The notes beneath the pieces are model-generated. The model did no database searches and was not told where the DNA came from. It was given only the letters and a program-made list of their open reading frames with translations. Positions 1-7,445 of a stretch of DNA of 42,358 nt are shown here, in pieces (position 1 is the first letter of the stretch; the number at the start of each line of letters is the position of its first letter). A program made the translations under genes and the position numbers. This stretch comes from Rhypophila decipiens. Taxonomy: Eukaryota; Ascomycota; Sordariomycetes; Sordariales; Naviculisporaceae. The DNA lies in contig MU858304.1 in assembly GCA_033297075.1 (NCBI GenBank), positions 1-42,358 on the forward strand, read 5' to 3'.

Positions 1-59
1 TAGGCTGCAATACGTGACTTGGCTTACAAGCAAGTCAACGTTCCACCTTTTAGTGGTGT
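1..59. repeat. Left copy of a 59-bp direct terminal repeat
   Basis: Bases 1-59 are identical to 42300-42358, the last 59 bases of the window. Base 60 onward has no partner because the window ends. Read as a closed loop, the unique length is 42,299 bp. Exact end overlaps of this kind are expected from a circular path in an assembly graph, and 59 is one of the default k-mer sizes of MEGAHIT (known from the software, origin here inferred). A true circle or a 42-kb tandem duplication would give the same pattern. Confidence 0.97.
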
Positions 60-67
60 TATGGTAG
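1..67 (+). CDS. Possible 3' end of the F-box/ankyrin gene if the contig is circular
   Basis: The reading frame that begins AGG at 2-4 is the same as the frame leaving the right end of the window. It stays open through the repeat and ends in TAG at 65-67. Only three codons lie beyond the repeated part, so this alone does not prove that the ends are joined. If the contig is linear, this is just the left copy of the repeat with no gene start. Confidence 0.4.
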   Translation, partial: RLQYVTWLTSKSTFHLLVVLW

Positions 68-83
68 TAGCCATTGCAGCCTA

Positions 84-419
84 TCCCATGACAGTCATGC
101 AATTAGATAGCTTATCAAAATGTTGTCTAGTGTCTTTGAGGCTTAACTCTAAGCCGGTCTTACACACTCTCTCTAACAACTACATCTTCAAGAACACAAT
201 CCGTCCTTCCATACCATAATACATAGAAAGGGACCGAAAGAGACTACTTTACTCATTCTGTATTTAACAAAGGATGAATTAGACTTTGAACATTGCTCTG
301 AGAAAACATTCATCTTTTCCTAGGAAATCATTCCATCCTTCCCCTGCTGAGAAAACCTTGTATTAAATCTGTCAGGTATCTAGTTACTGTACTATCATGT
401 CTAAATACAAGATCAAAAC
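84..419. other. Non-coding stretch upstream of the tRNA gene
   Basis: AT-rich, with only short open frames and no recognisable protein. It would be the 3' flank of the F-box/ankyrin gene in a circular reading and the 5' flank of the tRNA gene. No repeat or regulatory motif was recognised. Confidence 0.6.
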
Positions 420-587
420 GTCCTTGTGGTGTAGTGGTAACCCGTAAGCATTCTAATAACTTATTCACACATTTCTGTCGACTTCGCTGCCCTGCAGTGT
501 TGTTCTTTCCTTCTCCTATTGGACAGAAACGTGTGTCTTGGGTTATAGTAATCGCTCAAGCCCCTGGTTCGATTCCAGGCGAGGACA
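420..587 (+). tRNA. tRNA-Arg (anticodon UCU) with a ~97-nt intron
   Basis: The acceptor stem GTCCTTG (420-426) pairs fully, with one G-U, with CGAGGAC (580-586), followed by discriminator A587. The T arm CCTGG-TTCGATT-CCAGG (563-579) is perfect and contains the internal B box. The A box region is GTGGTGTAGTGGTAA. Counting from the 5' end puts TCT at 452-454 as the anticodon with U33 and A37 around it. The 3' half of the anticodon stem (GCTCA, 554-558) is reached only after removing about 456-552, an intron at the usual place next to position 37. Two defects are visible: T11-C24 in the D stem and A28-C42 in the anticodon stem. The second fits a TG-to-TA change. A T-rich stretch after 590 can end Pol III transcription. 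It could be a decaying copy. Confidence 0.75.
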
Positions 588-893
588 TATTCCTTTTTAG
601 TGTTTTTCCTTTTAAAAGGCTGTATATATTTTAGCTTTGCTCCGGCTTGTTTAGATGTTGCCTCTAGTTCCTTACTACGCTCGCTCTCCAGGTTCTTTAG
701 AATCTAAAGATAGGATGAGTTAAGAAAGCGGCAAATATTCATTAACTAGCTTGATGGATTGATGCAAGAAGACCATTTGGAAGAGGGTTATTTATTGTTG
801 AGAGGCGGCCCGGTCGCGCATCGCAGGCCCTTCTAGCAAGCATTCTTTAAGAGAGAGAAAGACTTGTCTCCGTCAATCAGCTCATCCATCAGT
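588..893. other. Non-coding stretch between the tRNA and a degraded gene
   Basis: Begins with T-rich runs (about 591-612) that suit Pol III termination for the tRNA gene. The rest shows no coding potential that I can support and would hold the 3' flank of the minus-strand degraded gene. Confidence 0.5.
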
Positions 894-1624
894 TCATCGG
901 TCAAGGGATGAAAGGAGCCTGGAACGATCCACAGAAGTACGTACGTATGGGACCTGGGGCTGCCTGCCGTTCCTCCAGGCATTCCTCTCTGTAGGTGCTG
1001 AGGTACCAGTACCACCTGAAGCATTACCGGCGGTAGACTTTCCAGTGCTGGTGGCTTTCTCTTTTCCCTTCTGCTTTCTGGTACGAACCAGGCATAGAAT
1101 GGGGCCATCTTTGAACCCGAATTGGCCAGCCAGCTCGCTGAAAGTGACCTCGGGATCGAACTATTCATAGATCAGAGGATTGGAGAGAACCGCTGTCCGC
1201 CTGCTCCAGGTCGCGAGAGATCAGCCGGTCTTTGTTGGCTGTGAACCCGGGCATACCTACGGCTTTATTGGCTTTTGGAACGACAACCGTCATCGTTCCT
1301 CTCGGCCGTGGAAGCTATCGGCAGGCAGCTTGGAACTTGAGCATGCCGGGTAGGGACTTGTGCTTGGGTAGAATCATATCTACAAACTCGACATTGGCTC
1401 TGTAAGGGGCAAACAAATGATGACCAACCAGTAACTTACTGATGGGTAGACCTCAAAGGGAAAAGAAAGAAGATCTTCTCTTTCAGGTCTAATGTTATCA
1501 CACCGGCAGCAGGATAATCAAGGTTGATCATTCGATGCACCAGCAAAACATAAATACGTTCTACCAACACGAGAGCTATTTGAATAAACGGTCTAGTATA
1601 TACAGGGGTACCTGATCGAGACAT
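894..1624 (-). pseudogene. Degraded gene of unknown function with intron, in-frame TAG and frame shift
   Basis: Starting from ATG at 1624, a frame runs to a clean 40-nt intron (donor GTAAGT at 1439, acceptor TTACAG ending at 1400). After splicing the frame continues without a break into a coding-looking stretch that includes VEFVDMILPKHKSLPGMLKF. It then meets TAG at 1317-1315, but the same frame goes on sensibly (VVVPKANKAVGMPGF, then NKDRLISRDLEQAD) up to TGA at 1167-1165. Beyond it, another frame reads FDPEVTFSELAGQFGFKDGP and ends with TGA at 896-894. The hydrophilic, low-repeat composition and the frame-consistent intron argue for a real ancestral gene. I do not recognise the family. TAG could come from CAG by one C-to-T change. 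A second unseen intron could account for the later frame change. Confidence 0.45.
1400..1439 (-). other. Predicted intron in the degraded gene
   Basis: On the minus strand it begins GTAAGT and ends CCCCTTACAG. Its 40 nt are near the lower limit for ascomycete introns. Removing it keeps the reading frame open (the CA from one exon joins A of the next to give Gln). Confidence 0.5.
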
Positions 1625-1881
1625 GAAGGCCTCGAGCGCAGCACGCTACTATACGGATAGCTTACAACATGATGGCAGAAAAGAAAGGTGACAAAGTAAA
1701 ATGAATATACAAAAAGACGGCAAACTCGCTTCCGCTCACATCACTCCCCTCCTCCTCTACTTCTTCCAGTTTTGAGTCACCATGCATGAAGCATAAAACA
1801 TGAATCATGACATGACATCACAAATCTGACTCATTCATCTCCTCCCATCAATCCAGGTCAAATGCCTTGATCTTGTAACCC
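1625..1881. other. Intergenic stretch, 3' flank of the secreted-protein gene
   Basis: No gene is supported here. It separates the 5' end of the degraded gene from the stop codon of the secreted-protein gene; both are on the minus strand. Confidence 0.5.
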
Positions 1882-2822
1882 TTATTTAGCAGCAGCCTTG
1901 GCATCCGCAAGCAACAAGTCAAGGACGTTACGGCAGAGTGTACCAGCCTCGCACCCGGTAAGTCCCTCAAGAGCAGCTTCCTGGGTGAGCGGCGCCGCAG
2001 CGGGCGAAGCAGGGGCAGCAGGGGCAGCAGCTCCGGCCCCGGCACCAGCAGCAACAGGCAGGAAAACAGCCCACTCGCCAACAAGGTTATCAACCTTGAC
2101 GGTAAGCTCATTCTCCTCAACCTCGAACTCGAGCTCGCCGACGCCCTCGCCAATCACGAAGCTGTTGGTCTCGCGGCAGAGACGACCGATCTGGCCCTTG
2201 CTGATGTCGGTGGTGGCACCCGCGTTGGCAATGTAGTCGATCTTGGCCAGTTGGAAGCCACGGCTGCCGCCGCCGCCAATCTCGACGCGCCAGGAGACAC
2301 CTTCGAGATTTGTGAATCCGGGAGGTGCGGGGGCGGGGGTCTTGTTCTCGCTCACGCGGAGGAGACGGGGGCGGTTATTCTGGATCTCGACTTCGAAGCG
2401 GCCGACTTTCTATAGTTACAAAAGAAACCCTGGTTAGTTATATGTTCCAGTGATATGAGATATGAAGCGGAGAGTTAAAAAAAAAAAAAAAAAGGTTGAC
2501 ATACTCCAGGAGGGAACAAGGTATCAGTCTTGATGTTGGCGCCAACGTTGACAACGGCACCGAACTGAGCCTCTTGCTCAATCTCGTTCTCATCCTTCTC
2601 CTCTTCGGCGGCACCGCCCCCTGTCGCAGGAGGGGTGACTGCGGCAGGTGCAGTGGGAGCAGCAGGGGCAGCGACACCGGCCGCGCCAGTAGCAGTTGCA
2701 ACGGCACCGGTGGCGGTGACCACGGCGCTGGCAACCTCCTCGGCAACGGCCTTCTTGGGAGCGGGAGCGGCGATGACGGAGATGGCCTGGAGGGCGAACA
2801 GAATGCTATAGGTGACCTTCAT
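1882..2822 (-). CDS. Small secreted-type protein, 281 residues, function unknown
   Basis: Two exons, 2822-2505 and 2409-1882, are joined in phase 0 across a 95-nt intron (donor GTATGT, acceptor CTATAG). The start at 2822 gives a classic signal peptide: Lys2, then a hydrophobic core (YSILFALQAISVIAA), with likely cleavage near residue 18 before APAPKK. Residues about 25-85 are a low-complexity Ala/Val/Thr/Pro segment. A more ordered acidic part follows, then a Gly-rich turn (IGGGGSRGF), a mixed beta-type domain (about 150-230), a second Ala/Pro-rich linker and a C-terminal stretch with two cysteines (GCEAGTLC). I do not recognise a named family. The Ala-rich linkers suggest a cell-wall or extracellular protein, which is inference. 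The gene appears intact. Confidence 0.8.
2410..2504 (-). other. Intron with a 17-base poly-T tract
   Basis: On the coding strand the intron begins GTATGT and ends GTAACTATAG. A run of 17 A on the plus strand (2477-2493) is a T17 tract in the transcript, close to the donor rather than the acceptor. The tract is long enough to vary in length between strains. Confidence 0.8.
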
Positions 2823-4109
2823 GTTGGCGATGTTTGGATAATTTGACTTTCTTGGGGAAAAGAGATGAAATGAGAGAGATGAAAACTGGAAAAAAGAGTG
2901 GAGTTCTCAGAACTGCTGCTGGATTGGAAATGAGTTGAAGAAAAGTAAACAGAAAGTTTGTTTGCCGTTTGGGTCCAGCCGCGAGGTAGAGAATCGAAAG
3001 TAACGAAGAGAAGAAAAGAAGTGAAGGGTTGCTGGTGCAAAGGACTGAAGTGAACGAGGATGATAGACACAACAAGAAGCAAGCAGGATCAGCACCGAAC
3101 AGGATGTATACTTATACACAATGGCCAAGAGATGGACAAGGCAGGGACAAGAGATCGATAACCAGCCCGCTGGGTGAGGATCTGGCAATCTGCCCCTTGG
3201 CCCTTCCTTGGTGGTCGAAACATGGCCAAGAGGGAGAGTCGAGACGAAGGCTTGGTGTTGCTGGGCACTTGGCGTCTCTCTGGAGGCTTGGGAGGAAGCT
3301 TCTTCTCCTTGAAAATCCACTGCCGTCAACCGCCAAGGCTGAGCTAGACAGCGGTGGGTTGCCGAGCTTTCCCTGACCCTGGTCGACCGTTAAGAAATGT
3401 GATGAACTTGGGTGAAGGGATGCCGAGAAACCGGATGCCAAGGGCGCTGGAGCTCTTTATGTAGAGCCTTTCTTGCGGTAGAACTGGTTGTCGTGTGCCT
3501 GTTCATTTCGGCCACGTGCAATAAATCCCCATTCGTCTCTAGTTGGTCGTGGTGGATGTTCCTAAGTGTGTTTCGGCATACTCGTTGGTACGTAAAAAGG
3601 AGCTTGCTCCTTGGTTTGGCGTGGTGTTAGATCAGGCAAACCGGGGCCTGCAAGTCAGGTCTGATACCGATTGTGGGGAAAGACTGAACATTCTTTTTTT
3701 TCTTTGCCCAGGAAGGGACCTCGAAAAAAGGCAGCTTTAAGCGGGTGGGGCCATAGCTCCTGCCCTGAGACGTTGAGTGATCCGCTTGGCGCAGCGATGT
3801 TCCTTCCTCACTGGAGTCAGACACGCACTGGCGCGACATGCCAAGACCACCAGAGGGAAAGGGTCTTCAATCTCATGACTGTCATTGCAAAACCTTCCTG
3901 CGTTACGTCCCAAGGAAAGTCACAGCGGCTAATCTTTCATGCTAACAACCATTTCAGAGCCTCACGGACTCCACAACGACTTTCGCCCCTGATCTCTGAT
4001 ATGATGGTATGCCATTTGGTAGAGTGTATGAACTATGAAAGGGGTTGCCCAAATTGTCAATACCATGCCCATACTCTATACCTGCTGTGAAATACGTCAT
4101 CGTGCGAAT
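2823..4109. other. Intergenic region, promoter side of the secreted-protein gene
   Basis: Open frames exist on both strands but overlap one another and show no recognisable domain. From 2823 to about 3100 it is the likely 5' leader. The remainder is shared between that promoter and the 3' flank of the HET gene. Nothing else is seen. Confidence 0.55.
3111..3116 (-). promoter_or_regulatory. Possible TATA element for the secreted-protein gene
   Basis: TATAAG on the minus strand, about 290 bases upstream of the start codon at 2822. The interval is rich in purines on the plus strand (pyrimidine-rich on the transcript strand), as usual for ascomycete 5' leaders. Position and motif only. Confidence 0.35.
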
Positions 4110-5925
4110 TCATACCACGGAAAATCTTTCCCAGGGCAACTTTCTAATCTCTTCAGCAGTCATATCCCGACTAAGCTCCATCAGTCCGTGAGCAAAGGCG
4201 CAACCTATAAACTCAAAGACCCCTTCCCCAGTCCGTTCCCTCAGCACATAAATCGGCCTCGCACCTGGAACGATGACTAATATATCACCTTGTTGTGTCC
4301 CCTCTGGTCCTATACAAATTCGTCTTTGGACCGTAGTGCAGTATGATTTTCCGTAATAGTGTCTCTCAATTCTATTTCCTAGACTTATTGCGGTCTTTTG
4401 TACACTCGGTGTCAAGGGCAGATTCTTGTCGGGATATTTCGGGAGAAATCACCCACTTGTCATACATCCAAAATTGTTGATATTCTTGTTTAAATGCTTC
4501 GAAATCTGGCCTCCTGGCTGTGGTGGTGGCTGCGACGGAGTATATATGTGAGAGGAGGATATTCTCTTCCGATCCTCCGTAGCTATCCCGAAGCGTTTGA
4601 AGAGCCAGTCTGTGACCGCTTCCCAGCCATTCAAGGAGCTGAGTGATGTTATCCTTCCAGTCAAGTGACTCGTGAAAAATTGTTTCACTGACGTGGTCAA
4701 CTTTATCCGCTCTAAATCCAAGAATATGAACTGTGTTGCTGTCTGGAAACATTTGGATGGGCGGCTCGTAGGGTTCGGGGCCAAGACCATAGCCAGCCGA
4801 TACTTCCATGTCGAGTGGAAACGCGGCGTCTGACCTCCTCCGTGAGATGCATCTTAGGTCTGCACACCAAGTAGGTAGTCGAGTGTCTTTTGGTCCATCG
4901 TGGACTAGCCCGAGATAGTGCCATGGGCTGCTCAGACTGTTCGCCTCCTCAAGGCATGCCTTGCCCATCTCAACATACACCTCATTGATATCACGAGTGT
5001 ATAAGACCAAGATCTTTCTTCGAAATTCGCCAGGCATCGACGAGAGTAGTCCATATATCCGATCCAGGGGCTCCTTGCATTGCCTTTCGGCAGTCACCGT
5101 CAGCAGTCCCGCAGCCCCAACGGCGTTTTGCTTCGCGTCAATTATGGCACCGAAACCTGCGAAGCCGTGATGGAGTGGGTTATTGCCGAAAAGCCACCGT
5201 AATTCGTACTTAGCCAGCCCATGGACTACTGTCATGAAGGCTTCACTATTCACCATGAAATCTCCGCAGACAAACTGTAGTGACCGGGAAAGAACAGCCT
5301 CTTGGAAGGTCCAGAGTCTTTCATGCCACTCGTTCTCAATCAGAGTATAAAGACACGCACAAAGGGGATCTCCGAAAGCCGGTAGTCCATTTTGGCTCCA
5401 GCTCCTCTGCCAGTAATTTCTGTTCTGCCTCGATATTTGACAGGATAGTGGCAAGGTGTTCCATGTTGCTCATGGCGAAATCAGTTTGAGCATCTCCTTT
5501 CCCCAGCCAGACAATGACGCACTTGGCTTCGCGGTATATCCAGTCCATCCGTGCAACTTGGCGACTTCTTTCATCGTTGTCGTCTTGATTGATACAAATG
5601 GCATCGATCCAGATAGGGGTCCCAGTCTCTTCCAGTCTCAGTGTCAGTGTGCCTCGAAGGGAGGCGAGAGCTGCGTGCACACTCTCGGTGACGCCGAGTT
5701 CTTTCCCATTGCAGACGATCTTTTGCGTTTTCGCATCGGAACCCCATACGTACGATAATGCGTAGAATTCGGGGTGGGAATCGACTTGGCATGTGTCGAG
5801 TGTAGTGGTGAGACACCCGTTGACGTCGACACCCGTTGACGTCGACACCCGTTGACGTCGACACCCATCACACGCAATAATCTGATGCTCCCTTCTGGAA
5901 GCTCATCGTAACAAAAGGCCGACAT
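4110..5925 (-). pseudogene. HET (heterokaryon incompatibility) domain gene, interrupted three times
   Basis: HET domains act in fungal non-self recognition and trigger death of fused incompatible cells. From ATG at 5925 the frame reads YDELPEGSIRLLRV, the usual HET start. The main HET blocks follow in shifting frames: YALSYVWGSD, then IWIDAICINQDD and WIYREAKCVIVWLG, then ENEWHERLWTFQEAVLS. The C-terminal part has the usual GDILVIVPGARPIYVLR-type strands and ends at 4110. There are three breaks. First, a 16-bp tandem repeat at 5813-5866 changes the frame. Second, one extra base fits the AAAA run at 5393-5390. Third, a similar +1 lies somewhere in about 4430-4460. No intron of usable length explains them. 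A pseudogene is most likely, but sequencing error is possible for the two single-base shifts. About 600 residues in total, ordinary for the family. Confidence 0.85.
5813..5866. repeat. 16-bp tandem repeat, 3 copies plus 6 bases, inside the HET coding region
   Basis: The unit ACACCCGTTGACGTCG occurs at 5813-5828, 5829-5844 and 5845-5860, followed by ACACCC. Copies are identical. With one copy the HET frame runs straight from the start codon into the conserved domain. Two extra copies add 32 bases and break it. Since 16 is not a multiple of three, only copy numbers of 1, 4, 7 and so on keep the frame. Confidence 0.95.
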
Positions 5926-6482
5926 GACTTTGATCTCGGTATTTTGTGTCTTTGTAATGAGGATAGTCGGATTGAGCCGAATAACACGGGCACTGGAGAC
6001 AGGTTGTCGACGAGTTATTTTGGGTCGATGATTGACGATGAAATAAAGTTGGGCAGTGTTCAGCTGAGCCTGATAGTTTATTGGGGCTTGGAAGTTGGGA
6101 GCCAGAGTGGCGCAGTATGCACATCATCGGCGTCACGGGACTCATGAAATGTGCATTTTGAAGTCCGAGATATTAGTGTCTGCCTAGAACATCACATACA
6201 TGATTAGACCTAGGATTAAATCGCCAGACTTTTACGAGTATAGGCCGGTTAGAAACGAACAGGCCAGAAATTTGGGTACATCAAATCTGACAGAGTCTCA
6301 GAGGAAAAAGGAAAAAAAGGAAAGAGATACCGAAATAAGGGAATTCAGGCGAACAGAAAAGATATGTACAGACCCAATAACAACAGAGACTGAACTATTG
6401 AGTTCTTTAAAACCAGTAAATACAGCGAAAATAACAAGAAGAAAAGAAAGCCCATCTAGCCAAACATCCCAATCACCATCCC
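5926..6482. other. Intergenic stretch between the HET and AA8 genes
   Basis: Holds the upstream side of the HET gene and the 3' flank of the AA8 gene, both on the minus strand. No supported coding region. Purine-rich on the plus strand between about 6290 and 6460. Confidence 0.5.
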
Positions 6483-7445
6483 TTAGTCAAAGTCGCTATC
6501 ACTGTCATCACCGCTATCATCATCACTGTCGAACCCCCCACGGCCACCACCTCCTCCTCCTGCTCCGCCGCCGCCGCCGCCGCCCCCTCCCCTTCCACCA
6601 CCGAACCCAACTTCATCATCACTACTATCATCACCGCTCCCCTCAGCAGCATTCGTCTCATCAAACGCCCTAGCCCCAGCACTAGCAGGAACCGCCTGGC
6701 CCTCCGCCAACGCAGCCCACTCATTAAACCTCACATTCCTCGCAGCAGCAATATTCGCACTAAACCCCCCAAAACCACTATTATGAAATCCCAAAACCCC
6801 GTTCGAACTCCCCGGGTTCCTGACAGCCCTAGACGCCAAAGCCCATCCCATCTCAGTAGCCTGTACTCCCGCGCCCCCAAACCCAAGGTTAGGAGCCAAA
6901 CACCCCTCACAAAGAAAGGTATACGTCAAAAACGTATTATTAACACTCGTAGCCTCGGGGATCCTCCTCAGCGCAAAAGACCCAGTCACTTCAGGCGGAT
7001 TATCATCCTCGTTGAATGCCTGACGAAATGAAGAGACAATGTTGCCTTGTCCATCTGGCCAGGCTGCCATGAGAAGGGGTCCTTCCATGTCGCCTGTCAG
7101 GGAGAAACCGCCCCATCCTGCGCCGTTGGCGAGGGGGAATGTGAGTTGGCCGATGAACGACTCTGCGGCGCCTGCTGCTGGGGGGGTAGCCGGTAATGCG
7201 ATGCCAAAGCCAAAGTTTGTGCGGGCACCGAAGAAGCGCTGGAATTCGATTCCTGTGGCTTGGTCTATGAATGGTGTTGTTGTGCTTCTTTGGGCGGATA
7301 CTCCGGAGGCGGAGGAAAAGAAAGTGAGAGCTAGACAGGTTGATAGACGGGCTAGGGATTTGGCTGCTTGTTTGGTTTTGTATTGTGGTGAGAGCGTGCT
7401 TCGTCGTGAAGACTTTTGTTTTGAGAGTTCGTGTTGGCGAGGCAT
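6483..7445 (-). CDS. Stand-alone AA8 cytochrome-domain protein (cellobiose dehydrogenase-type heme domain)
   Basis: 320 residues from the only usable ATG (7445); upstream in-frame codons include no ATG. The AA8/CDH-cyt domain binds heme b and passes electrons, typically to lytic polysaccharide monooxygenases outside the cell. Visible hallmarks are FFGARTNFGFGIALP at about 71, GWGGFSLTGDMEGPLLMAAW (about 110-129), the strand TFLTYTFLCEGC with Cys179 and Cys182, and GVLGFHNSGFGGF (about 217-227). Met120 and His221 are the likely heme ligands. The hydrophobic segment at about 35-50 ending VSA-Q resembles a signal peptide but is preceded by about 30 basic, polar residues. There is no dehydrogenase domain. 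The C terminus is unusual: a run of glycine with two or three arginines, then an Asp/Ser acidic tail (about 275-320). It is likely secreted or membrane-anchored (inference). Confidence 0.85.
   Translation of the reverse strand: MPRQHELSKQKSSRRSTLSPQYKTKQAAKSLARLSTCLALTFFSSASGVSAQRSTTTPFIDQATGIEFQRFFGARTNFGFGIALPATPPAAGAAESFIGQLTFPLANGAGWGGFSLTGDMEGPLLMAAWPDGQGNIVSSFRQAFNEDDNPPEVTGSFALRRIPEATSVNNTFLTYTFLCEGCLAPNLGFGGAGVQATEMGWALASRAVRNPGSSNGVLGFHNSGFGGFSANIAAARNVRFNEWAALAEGQAVPASAGARAFDETNAAEGSGDDSSDDEVGFGGGRGGGGGGGGGAGGGGGGRGGFDSDDDSGDDSDSDFD

Larger units (their letters stand above)
1..83. repeat. Short inverted repeat at the contig junction
   Basis: TAGGCTGCAAT at 1-11 is the exact reverse complement of ATTGCAGCCTA at 73-83. 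If the contig closes on itself, base 42299 extends the match to 12 bp (with 84). The arms flank a 61-bp loop containing most of the terminal repeat and the inferred stop codon of the F-box/ankyrin gene. It could be a transcript-end hairpin or a cause of an assembly fold-back. Confidence 0.7.
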
